Assembly (NCBI GenBank): GCA_030549495.1
Contig: JAUIRK010001039.1
Span: forward strand, 806,001 to 870,000
Reading direction: 5' to 3'
Length of the DNA: 64,000 nucleotides
Origin: Nectonema munidae
Taxonomy: Eukaryota > Nematomorpha > Nectonematoida > Nectonematidae
Position numbers and translations under genes: made by a program. Of the stretch, positions 9,520 through 22,545 are shown in pieces; position 1 is the first letter of the stretch, and each line of letters begins with the position of its first letter. The notes under the pieces were generated by a model, which saw only the letters and a list, made by a program, of their open reading frames with translations, was not told the DNA's origin and searched no databases.

Positions 9520-12500
9520 GTGCCTTATGAGTTAAATCAGTTTTGAAATGAAATGTGATATCTGATGTAATAAAAATTATGATTATAGTGTATAGCTCAA
9601 AATTTGAAATTATTATACTTTAATATTTTTTTTTCTTTTTTTTTGTTAATAGTTAAACATGCTTTCAATAATTTTTGTATAAGTTAAATATTTTTTTCCA
9701 TTTTTTTAAATAATCATATTTTTAAATAAATATATGGAAGGCCGTTATCCGAAGGCAATTGTCGTTGGGGGCAATTGTTCGGGGCGAACCAGTACATTTA
9801 TTGGAATCAAAAATCCTAGGAATCGTGATTTTTTAAATACCAGCATCTGAATCCTATCAACAAAATTCACTACATTTCCTGATATGTGTTTTTTTGATTC
9901 CTCGAAATGCATAAGGATTCTCAAAGTTTCAATAAACATGTCTGGTGAGCATTTGAAAGCTAAAATAGTTCAACCTTTGCTATACATTTTGTCTGACATT
10001 ACATATTACATATAAATTTCCAATTTCATTTTTCTCTCAAATTAATTTTTTGTCCTTTTTTGCGTCTATAAAGAATAACAAGATTATCAAGGAGGACTAT
10101 TCTCAGATACTATGGAAGATATTTATTAAAAAGAAGATTTCTTTTCCTTCCATCCTCCCCACCAAAGCAGTTTCCTCTGCTTTCTTCTTGACCTCTAAGT
10201 TAAAAAAAACTCATATAGAGCAAAAATATTCTCTTTAAAATACTTCTAGTGAAAAATTATTCTGAGCCAGAGTATGCTATGCTGGCTTCTTTTAGATGCA
10301 ACAATTATCAAATTTGTTTGAAAGTAAGCATCGCCCCCAACATACACAATATTTGGATGCATAATAATAATCAGTGAGATCCAAGAAGTTTTGAAAGATT
10401 AAGAACTGCTCAGTTATTGACATGTGATCTCCCCAAGAAATTCTCATCACTTCATCATTATTTTTTACAAAAGTGAGTGACATACTTCTTGAAAAATACC
10501 TTTATAGGTAAAGGAAAAAAATATTTAATTAAAAATAAAAAATTAATTGATTAATCATAATGTTAGCTAAAAGCCTTGCTTTTCCATTTTCTTTTATAGT
10601 TTAAATTATAAAATTTCTTGCCTATTAAATTTGTTTGGACTAAATTTGGTCTCTGAACGCCTTACGATAGAATTCGGCCTTTGGACAATTCCGCTTCTAA
10701 ATAATATTTAAATAGAGGCTGAATCGTCTTGAGGACGAATTTTGTTAAAGCAGAACCAATTGTCATATGGTGGACTTTGTGCACAGGGGATTTTTGAAGA
10801 CCAATGATGGTAAGATAAATTAAAAAAGGAGTTCTACCTAATTTGGATGGGAAGCAGGTGAGCTCTTTTTTCGGCTTAACGAAATCTGGTGGGATGTGTG
10901 AGCCTGTTTCATTCGTAAAATCTTCATTCTCAAATTCACTTTGAAATTGGCAGAATTGATTAATCTCCTCCATTTTTCAGATCAGAATCGTCTTTCGAGT
11001 GAGTGAGAAGGTTAACTTCAGTGTGTGCAATTTGTTCGATAGATTTTCCCAACTATAAAATGAAAAATAACACTTCTCACTTTAGATACAGCCTAAGTGA
11101 AACCAAGAGTTAAGCATGAGGAAAGCAATGTTCCGACACTTATCTATGGATATTTTGACAAAAAACCAGAACGTAGTATAGAACCAAATTTTAGTAAAAA
11201 ATGGTCTAAGCATTTGCAGGTGAAATAAAAATGCAAAAATATTGTTTCCAAAATTTTTAATAATAAAATTGTTCAACTGTTAGCACAAGGCAAACAAAGT
11301 ATAGTCACAACAACTATTTAAAAATGTTTCCAATTTAACCCCCTTGATCCCACAATTAACGTTGAATGAGGTAGACGATTTCTTCATTTTAAGAAATTTT
11401 ATATCAAAATGCTATATTAATGTTAAATCCTACATGGAGTGAAATTATATTCTGCTTAATTTAAAAGGTCTAACAAAAAATAATAGAAAGAATTAATATT
11501 AAAATCCTCCATCTCCAAAAATGGTTCCTGTGCCATTGCAACTATAAAAATAAAAATATAGTTTGTTTCCCCTTTATAACCTTTCATTCTCCCTAAAATC
11601 TCGGTTTGTTCAATTTCTATATCTGTCATAAAGCAAAGTTTTTCACATTAAAAAAATTGGAATCATGAAATTTTGTATTTTAAAAGAGAAGAATTCTGCA
11701 TAAATTTACACAAGATTGTTGGTTTCGAAAAAGATATTGAAGTAAATTACCATATGTGCGTAATATGCGAAGGTTCAAAAATTCTTCACCCCCCCCCCCA
11801 TAAATCCCAGCTTCGAACAAAAATACCCATATTTTAGTTAAATTAATTAGTTAATGAAATGATTGATTAATTCAAGTTATCATATTTCCTTGTTTAATAT
11901 CAAAAATGTCTATTTAACATACGAAAGCGCCATGAAAGAGTGATGCTTTGATGAAGAAGAAGGAATTTATCTCGATAACTCTACTGAGCATAAAAATAAT
12001 CCAACTTGAGCAATGATGGTGAAGATAAATTGCATTGATTCTTCCATCAAGGAAGAGATAAAATTATACCCAAACACTACCATATGATAGCCATTTCTTT
12101 GCGGTATAGCAAGCGGCATTCCTTGGTGAAAAATGCATATATACTATAACTAAGAACCTTTTCTAAATGAGCGTCATTCATCATTGAACTAGGGATGATC
12201 TATTATTGGTTCTAGATAACTAGATTATCACCGGTCCGATTATTTGACTGATCGATCAACAACGAAATAAAATAGTCTGCTTTATTTTATTTGCGGTATT
12301 CGCTGAAGTTAGCAAACTTTCACATTCTAAAACTTATCTGATGGATGAAGACTTTTTTTCAATTTTTATTTACCTTTTTCATAAATTTATTATGGGTTGC
12401 CAGATGTTTCCAATTATGACACTTTTCCAGTTTTTCGTTCAGTAATCTTACATGTTAAAAAAGAGGAGTTTAGAAAAATTTAGTCTGAAATGTGATTCTT

Positions 12501-13930
12501 CATCTCTTATAAAAACTGATCCTTTACTTTAAAAGTATATCTTATTTTTAGAGCTGGAAAAATCTGGCAACCCTGGGTACAAAATGTATGAATCAATTTT
12601 GAAGGATTTTTACCGTAAAAATATTTTTAAAAAATCAACGCTCTGAAAAATAATGAAAAATAATGAAAAATGGTTCACTTCTATCACATATGTGCATAAT
12701 TGTGGTGGAGTGATTAAGAGAATTTGCAACCCTTTCTGATTCCTCAAAATGGATACGTGCTCTGAAGGGGTGTTCATGATGCATGGCAAATGGACAAAAT
12801 TATTTTGCCTAAGATCAAATATTTTTTATATACAAAGTTTACTTCAAATTTGGTTATGTCTTACTTTACGCTTCCATCAATCAAAATTTTTTCAAGCAAT
12901 TATTTATTGTTGTGATGTCAATCAAACTATACATTTTTCAACGTAGTTTATTTCGTTGATATATATATATACATACTATTTTTACTTCTAAATTATCTTT
13001 TTTTTTATTTCAAAATTGTGTTTTTCAATTCTAATTAGTCTTTTTAAGTTCAAAAATATAAGTAAAAACTAAAATAAAGTAATAAAAAAATAATTAATAA
13101 AAAAAACATACATTTTTTTACTAAAGATTCTAAATCGTTTACAACAAATTAAAATATTTAAATTTTTATTGACAGAACCGCAAATGTAAAAAACATTACC
13201 TCAAATTTTTGTTCTAAATTTTGTTTGAAAATGAAAAATCAGTTGACTTGAATTCACAATGAATATCATTAAGGTTTATAGCCAACTCGCAACTTTCTTT
13301 AGAATCTTCTTTAGGAATCCCTTCTCTAGGAATCAGCATCTAATTGGAATTGTATGATTGGTATCGTCGATTCACTAGTGCGTACCCGTTTACGATTCGC
13401 CTTCATGGAAACATTTTTTGTGTAAACCTTTTCAAATTGTTTCCATTTCGAGTCCAAACTCTTGAGTTAGTGGTAATGGCACCAAACCAAAACACGGTAT
13501 GCACAAGCGAATTGATACCAAGTGTTATGTTGTGTATATGTGAGTTGTGACCAATGTTCAATTGTATTTATTGGCCTAGTATATTTTATCATAATTATTT
13601 ACCTGAATTCTCTTTCTAACAAAACTCTTGACAAAGCGAAAACAACAACACTCACATAAAAGTGAACTATTGAAGGAATAGGAGAAACATTATTATTTGA
13701 TGAAAGAAAGCGCGTTCCATTTGACCTTGAAGAACTTGCACACAAATGGTTGATCGAAAGTGTCAATCAGAGCGAAATGCCTTGTCTCCCGAAATCAAAT
13801 GATTCTTTTCTCTTTCAGAGCAGGTGAGTGAGAGCATCCAGCGAACACAGAATCCATGAAATGCAACAGCCGTGTCCTATTTTACTTCGTGAAAAGGTTC
13901 CAAAGATGATGATAACAGAAAGAGATTTCG
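9520..13930. other. Gene-poor AT-rich stretch
   Basis: No recognisable gene, SINE or terminal-repeat element. The longest open frame (10662-10973, minus, 103 codons) has no recognised motif, and several frames of this length are expected by chance in 64 kb. Poly-T and poly-A runs, a C10 run near 11790 and a (TA)n run near 12960 are present. Confidence 0.4.
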
Positions 13931-13939
13931 TTACAATCG

Positions 13940-13949
13940 TATATAAAAC
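13940..13949 (+). promoter_or_regulatory. Candidate TATA box
   Basis: TATATAAAAC-type TATA box in a locally GC-richer block, about 49 nt upstream of an ATG that opens a signal-peptide-like exon (13989). It fits a core promoter, but transcription is not shown by sequence alone. Confidence 0.25.
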
Positions 13950-13988
13950 TATCATCTCCTTCTTACATATCTACTACGGTCTGAAGAG

Positions 13989-14056
13989 ATGCGCGGAATA
14001 GCTGTTTTGACGCATTTTCTCGCGCTAGTTTCCAGGCCTGTTGTCGTTGTCATGAC
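13989..14056 (+). CDS. Candidate first exon with signal-peptide-like start
   Basis: Encodes MRGIAVLTHFLALVSRPVVV followed by two more codons and ends at a good donor, AC|GTAAGC. The hydrophobic N-terminus suggests secretion, and a TATA box lies just upstream. No downstream exon was identified; the minisatellite begins 320 bp later. It could be a chance ORF. Confidence 0.2.
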
Positions 14057-14372
14057 GTAAGCAATGGGGTATGTGAAAGAATTGAAGCTCTTGCAGCTTG
14101 AGCCGAAAGGAATCTCTGGCGTAAGATTCAACTAACTGACTAATTATACAAATTATACTAATTAAACAAATTATACTAATTATACTATCTATCTGACTAA
14201 CTAAAAAAGTAACTTTTTTTTAAAAGGTAAGCGATTTTCATTGATTCGACTTTTTCATCAACTCACTTGGCGTCCTAACCCTCATCAGACTGCTTAATTT
14301 TCATTTTTCGATCTTCCCACCTGAACACAATAGTAGAAAATTGAAAAAAGTGCCATAAATAGTTTAAAATAA

Positions 14373-17300
14373 TTTTTTTTATCAATCCAGTGGTGATATC
14401 CATTTTTTTTATCAATCCAGTGGTGATGTCCATTTTTTTATCAATCCAGTGGTGATGTCCATTTTTTTATCAATCCAGTGGTGATGTCCATTTTTTTATC
14501 AATCCAGTGGTGATGTCCATTTTTTTATCAATCCAGTGGTGATGTCCATTTTTTTATCAATCCAGTGGTGATGTCCATTTTTTTTTATCAATCCAGTGGT
14601 GATGTCCATTTTTTTATCAATCCAGTGGTGATGTCCATTTTTTTTATCAATCCAGTGGTGATGTCCATTTTTTTTATCAATCCAGTGGTGATGTCCATTT
14701 TTTTTATCAATCCAGTGGTGATGTCCATTTTTTTTTATCAATCCAGTGGTGATGTCCATTTTTTTTATCAATCCAGTGGTGATGTCCATTTTTTTTATCA
14801 ATCCAGTGGTGATGTCCATTTTTTTTATCAATCCAGTGGTGATGTCCATTTTTTTTTATCAATCCAGTGGTGATGTCCATTTTTTTTTATCAATCCAGTG
14901 GTGATGTCCATTTTTTTTTATCAATCCAGTGGTGATGTCCGTTTTTTTTTATATCAATCCAGTGGTGATGTCCGTTTTTTTTTATATCAATTCAGCGGTG
15001 ATGTCCGTTTTTTTTATATCAATTCAGCGGTGATGTCCGTTTTTTTTTATATCAATTCAGCGGTGATGTCCGTTTTTTTTATATCAATTCAGCGGTGATG
15101 TCCGTTTTTTTTTATATCAATTCAGCGGTGATGTCCGTTTTTTTTATATCAATTCAGCGGTGATGTCCGTTTTTTTATCAATCCAGTGGTGATGTCCGTT
15201 TTTTTTATATCAATTCAGCGGTGATGTCCGTTTTTTTTATATCAATTCAGCGGTGATATCCATTTTTTTTATCAATCCAGTGGTGATGTCCATTTTTTTT
15301 ATCAATCCAGTGGTGATGTCCATTTTTTTTTATCAATCCAGTGGTGATGTCCATTTTTTTTATCAATCCAGTGGTGATGTCCGTTTTTTTTATATCAATT
15401 CAGCGGTGATGTCCGTTTTTTTTATATCAATTCAGCGGTGATGTCCGTTTTTTTTATATCAATTCAGCGGTGATGTCCGTTTTTTTTATATCAATTCAGC
15501 GGTGATGTCCGTTTTTTTTATATCAATTCAGCGGTGATGTCCGTTTTTTTTATATCAATTCAGTGGTGATGTCCGTTTTTTTTATATCAATCCAGTGGTG
15601 ATGTCCGTTTTTTTTATCAATCCAGTGGTGATGTCCATTTTTTTTATCAATCCAGTGGTGATGTCCGTTTTTTTTATATCAATTCAGCGGTGATGTCCGT
15701 TTTTTTATATCAATTCAGCGGTGATGTCCGTTTTTTTTATATCAATTCAGCGGTGATGTCCGTTTTTTTTATATCAATTCAGCGGTGATGTCCGTTTTTT
15801 TAATATCAATTCAGCGGTGATGTCCGTTTTTTTTATATCAATTCAGCGGTGATGTCCGTTTTTTTATATCAATTCAGCGGTGATGTCCGTTTTTTTATAT
15901 CAATTCAGCGGTGATGTCCGTTTTTTTTATATCAATTCAGCGGTGATGTCCGTTTTTTTTTATCAATTCAGCGGTGATGTCCGTTTTTTTTATATCAATT
16001 CAGCGGTGATGTCCGTTTTTTTTATATCAATTCAGCGGTGATGTCCGTTTTTTATATCAATTCAGCGGTGATGTCCGTTTTTTTATATCAATTCAGCGGT
16101 GATGTCCGTTTTTTTATATCAATTCAGCGGTGATGTCCGTTTTTTTATATCAATTCAGCGGTGATGTCCGTTTTTTTATATCAATCCAGTGGTGATGTCC
16201 GTTTTTTTATATCAATCCAGTGGTGATGTCCGTTTTTTTATATCAATCCAGTGGTGATGTCCGTTTTTTTATATCAATTCAGCGGTGATGTCCGTTTTTT
16301 TATATCAATTCAGCGGTGATGTCCGTTTTTTTTATATCAATTCAGCGGTGATGTCCGTTTTTTTATATCAATTCAGCGGTGATGTCCGTTTTTTTTATAT
16401 CAATTCAGCGGTGATGTCCGTTTTTTTATATCAATTCAGCGGTGATGTCCGTTTTTTTTATATCAATTCAGCGGTGATGTCCGTTTTTTTTATATCAATT
16501 CAGCGGTGATGTCCGTTTTTTTTATATCAATTCAGCGGTGATGTCCGTTTTTTTTATATCAATTCAGCGGTGATGTCCGTTTTTTTTATATCAATCCAGT
16601 CGTGATGTCCATTTTTTTATCAATCCAGTGGTGATGTCCATTTTTTTAATCAATTCAGCGGTGATGTCCGCTTTTTTTATATCAATTCAGCGGTGATGTC
16701 CGTTTTTTTTTATATCAATTCAGCGGTGATGTCCGTTTTTTTATATCAATTCAGCGGTGATGTCCGTTTTTTTATATCAATTCAGTGGTGATGTCCGTTT
16801 TTTTTATATCAATTCAGCGGTGATGTCCGTTTTTTTTATATCAATTCAGCGGTGATGTCCGTTTTTTTTATATCAATTCAGCGGTGATGTCCGTTTTTTT
16901 ATATCAATTCAGCGGTGATGTCCGTTTTTTTTATATCAATTCAGCGGTGATGTCCGTTTTTTTATATCAATTCAGCGGTGATGTCCGTTTTTTTATATCA
17001 ATTCAGCGGTGATGTCCGTTTTTTTATATCAATCCAGTGGTGATGTCCATTTTTTTATCAATCCAGTGGTGATGTCCATTTTTTTTTATCAATCCAGTGG
17101 TGATGTCCATTTTTTTATCAATCCAGTGGTAATGTCCATTTTTTTATCAATCCAGTGGTGATGTCCATTTTTTTATATCAATTCAGCGGTGATGTCCGTT
17201 TTTTTATATCAATTCAGCGGTGATGTCCGTTTTTTTAATATCAATTCAGCGGTGATGTCCGTTTTTTTAATATCAATTCAGCGGTGATGTCCGTTTTTTA

Positions 17301-17547
17301 ATATCAATTCAGCGGTGATGTCCGTTTTTTTTATATCAATTCAGCGGTGATGTCCGTTTTTTTTATATCAATTCAGCGGTGATGTCCGTTTTTTTTATAT
17401 CAATTCAGCGGTGATGTCCGTTTTTTTTATATCAATTCAGCGGTGATGTCCGTTTTTTTTATATCAATTCAGCGGTGATGTCCGTTTTTTTTTATATCAA
17501 TTCAGCGGTGATGTCCATTTTTTTTATCAATCCAGCGATGATGTCCA
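14373..17547. repeat. Minisatellite, about 100 units of about 30 bp, two unit types
   Basis: A continuous tandem array. Type A has the core ATCAATCCAGTGGTGATGTC followed by CA; type B has ATATCAATTCAGCGGTGATG followed by TCCG. Each is joined by a T-run of about 6-10. Type A fills 14373-14940 and returns as islands near 15255-15380, 15600-15655, 16600-16650 and 17030-17170. Type B fills most of the rest, with A/B hybrids (for example about 16180-16260). Open frames across it are translations of the repeat, not genes. Confidence 0.97.
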
Positions 17548-17559
17548 TTTTTTTAATTT

Positions 17560-18395
17560 TTTTTAGGATTTATTTTGAATAGATTTTATCCGCTCTCAAG
17601 CATTCTGAGAATCTTCTTGAAGATCTTAGGCTTTTCTATTCAGTATCGTGTATTTTATTATAATGTGACATGAACAGATGATCCGCTTGATATTTATCAA
17701 CCGATCCCAGTTCAAGAGTTTTTTTTCTGGGGAAAACATTTATGATTTTCACTGTTCAATTACAAAAAGTTGTTCACCTTCTTCATCTAAAAGACTCTCT
17801 CTTTTCTTTTACACAAAAGGAAAAAGATGAACAAAATTAATTTAAATTTAAAATTATATTGATAGTGACCAAATCCTCACATATTGGCATCTGTACAATT
17901 TTTGATAACTCTCTGACCTATTCTAAATTTTGAGATTTCCTACCACTCTTAGTTAATAAATCATAATTGTAATCCTAGATGATAAGCTATAGATTTAAAG
18001 ATTTTTTATTTGTAAAAGAGGAAGAACTTCTTTTTCACGGTCAAATTTTTTTTTAAACATAATTCTTTTTTAAATTATTTCTTTTGATCACACGTTCTCT
18101 TTTTTTCAGAATTTGTTTTCAGGAATCCTTTTTGCTTCCTTCTCTCATGCTAATTTTTGAAAGATTTTATAATACGTTTTGTTTTTTTAATAAATATTTC
18201 ACATTCAAGATGATTGAAGAAAGTATTATAAGCCAAAACATATTTTTAAAAATGTATATTTGTACTATATAACCAATATATATAACGATTTTCTAAAAAA
18301 ATTTTACAGAAATGATTTTTTTGAAAAAACCGTTTTTCAGGCATACATCACTAATTCAATTGCCACTTCCAGATATTTTTTAATTCTATTAACCA
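17560..18395. other. Spacer between minisatellite and satellite
   Basis: AT-rich sequence with no recognised gene or element. Confidence 0.3.
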
Positions 18396-18399
18396 AAAT

Positions 18400-19110
18400 G
18401 GAGTACAGAAATAAATAAGCATAGTCGATTTAGTTTAAAAACTGATATTTTATTTAAAATTTTGAAAATATTTGTGGAGATAGTTTTTTGACGTAAACCG
18501 AGAATCTGATTGAAGCTTTTAGATATTTTTTTGAAAACGTAAATGCGAAAACTGAGCCCAAAAATGAAACCAGCATCTTCAATTCAGTATAAAAACAGAT
18601 ATTTTAAATTTATAAAATAGTTAAGTTGATATTAGACTTACACCGCATATTTGATTGACACTTACAGATATTTTAAAACCTCTAAATGCAAAAACTGAAT
18701 TCAGAAATAAACCTAACGTGGTTGATTTGGTATAAAAATAAATATTACACGTAAAATTAGAGAGAATATTTTTGGAGATAGTTTTCAGACGTAAACTTTA
18801 AATTTGATTGACACTGTGAGATATTTGAGACATCAACATGTGAAAACTGTGTCCAGAAATGAAACTAGCATGCTCGATTTGGTATAAAAACATATATTTG
18901 ATTGTTAAACTTGAATGAATGTTTTTGAAGACAATTTTTAGAGGTAAACCGCAAATATGATTAACACTTATAGGCATTTTCAATTCCTAAATGTAAAAAA
19001 TGAGTCCAGAACTGAAACCAGCATGGCCGATTTAGTATTAAAACGTACATTTTATGTAAAATTTGAAGGAATATTTTAATAGATATATTTCTGATCAATC
19101 AAAATTTTGA
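18400..19110. repeat. Diverged satellite, about 150-bp unit, about 5 copies
   Basis: The anchor GATTTGGTATAAAAA and variants recur at about 18427, 18577, 18723, 18872 and 19026, spaced 145-155 bp. Around each copy are shared blocks (GAAACCAGCAT, GACGTAAACC, TTTGATTGACACT) in the same order. Divergence between units is high, so the array is old. Confidence 0.75.
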
Positions 19111-19377
19111 TTGGCATTTCCTAAGGAGTAATCATGATTATTATTGAAAAAATTAATTATATAAAGTGTTATGCATTCAAAACTGTGTATAATTTTAAAA
19201 TATCAAGCCAGTATCCAATATAGCCCCTATTTTATGAGGCTAACTACAGATAATGCCAAAATTTTGTTAAAAAATGTCAATTTTTGATTTTGATTGACAG
19301 TTTTGGACATGAAGGGGTCATTCAACTACCATGAAAATGGTTCCAAAAGATGAAGCTAACAATTTTAAGTTAAGTTG

Positions 19378-19590
19378 TTTGTGACGTTCGCACCCATCCT
19401 TTCGGATATCGTGGCCCGCCCGGAATGCTGAGTCCAGGTCTACCTGGACTTTCCATCCCACTAAACGCCTACTGGCCCTTGTTACTGCATAGCTATACCT
19501 TGTTATATATATATTATTTTACAAGAATGTATGTTACAAATATATAAATACAGCTGAGTGAACGATACAATGAGGAGTTTTCAATCAACC
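19378..19590 (-). repeat. Dispersed palindrome-bearing repeat, copy A
   Basis: Reverse complement of 37527-37708. Shares the GC-rich block with GGCCCGCCCGGAATGCTGAG, the palindrome at 19432-19449, a TATATATATT run and ATACAGCTGAGTGAACGATA. The family is not identified; the GC-rich end behind a TATA-like segment would also fit a solo long terminal repeat. Confidence 0.7.
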
Positions 19591-20249
19591 TTCAAACTAT
19601 AACCTAACAATTTTAGGAAAAGACAAGAAATTTGAAGGGATAATCTTTTAGTGAAGGGCCTCTAGCACTAATTATTGCTGTTATTGATTAAAGTTATGTC
19701 TAAAATATATTTTTTGGAACAAAAAGTAAGACAGCATTTCAAGAACTCGAACTTCATGCAAATAAAACTCAAATTTCATTTTTTGCAAGTTTTTCAAAAA
19801 GGTGTAGATCGCGTTAAAATAGCCAAGTTTCTAAATATTTTCTCTTTTCCTATTTATAATAACTTTTAATTTCTTCCATATTTTCAAGCTTTAATTATTT
19901 TAATCTTTTGCTTAGTAACTTTTATTATATGAATTCAAACTTTTTGGAAATTGAGTTTGAATAAACGCGTGAACACGATTGTGACTTTAGGTAGTCGAGT
20001 GATGGTTATTGAACTTAGAATTGTCTGCCTACCTATGCCTAACAATGTGGGTTTTTGTATGTGCGTGGGTAGACCATATGTGCATATATAATCACTTTTC
20101 TCTCGCAGCGTGTGTTCTTATGATTTGGCCAAATATTTAAAAATACCCCAATTTTTGAATTCATAACAATTTTCAAAGTTGTAGCTTAAAAAATTAGATA
20201 TTTCAAAACTGTCTCAGCTGTAAGGTTTTTTACTAACAATATTACTCTT

Positions 20250-20335
20250 AAGCAGACAGAGAGGTCACAAAGGGGAATCAAACCCAGGTCAAATTCGGCA
20301 GTACACAATGCCCTAACCTCTATGTCGTCTCTTGT
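20250..20335 (-). repeat. tRNA-like element, second family
   Basis: On the minus strand a tRNA-like segment has an A-box-like ATAGAGGTTAGGGCATT and a B-box GGTTTGATTCC about 35 bp later. It differs from the seven-copy SINE. It could be a degenerate SINE head or a tRNA pseudogene; the acceptor stem does not pair. Confidence 0.35.
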
Positions 20336-20639
20336 AATAAAATTAAGGTTTTACTGAAGTTTCAAGGTTATGAAATTTTATCAAATAAAATGAAAGAAAT
20401 TGTGACTTTTCCGTATGATTATGGAGTTCAATTGCACACTTTTTCCCTTAATAACGCCTAACCTGTTCCTCATTTCAACATGGACTTGTAAACCATGGTT
20501 ATCATAAATTGTGAAAAAAGTAGCAAAATATATTGGAGAAAGTGGCAAAAGCTTGCTTATAATATAATTACATCTCCCAAACCTACATAGAAAAAATTCA
20601 ATGGTAAAAATGTTATAATTTGTAAAATGAATTTATATC

Positions 20640-21400
20640 ATAATAAATAATAATATTTATGGATCAAATAGTTTTTTCAAAATAACAGAGCTGAAGAGAT
20701 TTAGAACAGAGGTGGACTTGTAGCTACTGAATAACCCATACAAAGTATCCATTGAAAATAGAAGACTTATAAAAAGAGTTACAAGATCATTTGGAGAACA
20801 CAGCTTGGATGAAATCTTGTCATCGCACAGCACTTCTAAATCTGGGAAAGTGCTTTTCTTTATATGTTAGTTCATTTTTTTGTGATCGACATTTGTAATT
20901 TTTTTTGAGTTTCCTTCTTTCTCTTATTAAAATCAGTCTCATCAAGTCAATTTGATTTTCTTCAGGTTCATACCTCCAGATATGATGCACCTCCATACAC
21001 ATAGATTGCAAAATGCACTTCTCCATATCAGATTTGACATACTTGATCCCAGAAAGGCAGCTTAAATTATATCTTAAATTATGAGTTATGATCTTTCCAT
21101 CTTTTTTGCTTTCAATGATTGCATTAAATAAAATTTCTAATCCCGCAGGGTTCCCCCTTAATGGAAAAAGTCCTCAAAATAACACTTGCTTATCAACATA
21201 AGGTCCATATTCTGAAATAAAGTTTCAATTTCTTTCAAAGTCCATCTAATTCATCCTCAATATAACAATGATTGCAGTTTTTCCCCATTTTTGGAAAAAT
21301 TTAATTTTTTGCTGATAAGGTAAAACAGACTCAAGTATCAAATTCAGGATGAACTTTTAGGGGAGCAGACGGGATTAACTTTTTGAGGTTTCACTTTTGT
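20640..21400 (-). pseudogene. Decayed coding stretch, unknown family
   Basis: Consecutive long open pieces on the minus strand include GLEILFNAIIESKKDGKI, HHIWRYEPEENQIDLMRLI, RKLKKNYKCRSQKNELTY and NDLVTLFISLLFSMDTLYGL. They are in different frames with a few breaks, so the gene looks dead. Composition (charged, not low-complexity) supports past coding. It lies directly 3' of a LINE fragment on the same strand and may belong to a mobile element. Family not recognised. Confidence 0.35.
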
Positions 21401-21429
21401 ATCAGAGTGTAAACATTTTGAAACTTTTT

Positions 21430-21950
21430 AAAAGTTTTTTATTGATGAATCACTTTCTGCTAACAACATTCGATAAGTTTTGTAAAAAAAACAACTACTT
21501 TATATATTATTGACAAATTTGATGAAGCAAGTCTATGGAAAGGTTTCCCTAAATTATATACGTTGCTGAAAGGGTAATGTGGTTTGGATGTATATGTAAT
21601 CAGATTTTGGAAGTGTTCATGATAGGAATTCAGATTTGATAAGAGAAACATACCAACTTTTTGGATATCTTCTAATTTCAGGAGACTGTGCTTCAAAAAT
21701 AAATCGTTTGTGTGGGAAAACTTTTTGGCTTTGGAAACAACTCGTACATCTTTTTTGTATAAAACTTCTAGTGAGCGTAAATTACAATGCTAGCACCAAT
21801 ATATTCCAACAATGAAGCAAAGAGATCAATGCTTTCGTAATTTGGCATACTCCACATTCCATTCAAGGGAATTTGAAGAAAAAAAACAGCATACAAATGT
21901 GCAAGACAGAAATGTTTTTAAAAGTAAATTCCACTCAGTGTGTCTAACAC
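21430..21950 (-). mobile_element. LINE fragment (end of reverse transcriptase ORF)
   Basis: The minus strand encodes LEVLYKKDVRVVSKAKKFSH then TNDLFLKHSLLKLEDIQK. This is the pattern (LQKKAVRII...SHTxPLFKKLxILKLEDI) found just after the polymerase domain of many jockey/CR1-like non-LTR elements. Further on, LGKPFHRL and LSIIYKV match the RxPFHRL...SIIYxG tail. Several frame changes mark it as decayed. No 5' half was seen. Confidence 0.55.
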
Positions 21951-22428
21951 AACTTTGTTTCTTCATTGGATTTCGCGAAAACTAGAAAGAATTCAAACTT
22001 TTGTGTTAAACGAGCAAGAAACTGAAAGTATCTTAACTTTATACACTTTATTGATATTATGTAGAATTAAGGATTTTCTATTTCTCTGATATTTCTATTA
22101 AAAATAGGATGTCGTGAATTCAAAATTTAAAATCCCTTTGTCAACTTATACTAATCTTAGCATATCTCTTCACCCTCTTTTAAAAAAAACAAAAAAAACG
22201 CGTTTTAAAATCAGATATAGAGATTTGGATGGTAAACGCAGTTCTATTTAGAAATGAAAAAAGGTTTACACTCTGTAAGCGGAATGTCATCAAATTATGT
22301 TGCCTCCATAGGCAAGGCACAGTTCTAAATTTTTCCCAAAACTCTGTTCGTTCTCCTAATGTATACCAGCAGTGAAGCTTCCAGCGCTACGATTACTGAA
22401 GGAATCTCCTTTTTGTATTTCTCTTGTT

Positions 22429-22545
22429 ATGATGATGATTCTGATACTGATTTTGGATTTTTAATGAATATTAACTTTCTGATTACGATTCTATGGATTT
22501 CTGTGATTCTGATCCTGATTCTGATTATAATCAGAATCGAGTCTA
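22429..22545. repeat. GATTCT/TGAT-rich low-complexity block
   Basis: Imperfect repeats of GATTCTGATnCTGATT ending in a palindromic TCTGATTATAATCAGA. No coding value. Confidence 0.5.

Noticed and set aside
10662-10973. 103-codon minus-strand frame
   Set aside because: No motif or splice context; frames of this length are expected a few times by chance in 64 kb at this base composition.
14499-16509. Several open frames with repeated MDITTGLIKK or INPVVMSIFF units
   Set aside because: They are translations of the minisatellite; frame stays open only because the unit is about 30 bp and free of stops in that frame.
20250-20335. A functional tRNA gene
   Set aside because: A- and B-box-like blocks are present but the acceptor stem and anticodon arm do not fold properly, so it was listed only as a tRNA-like repeat.
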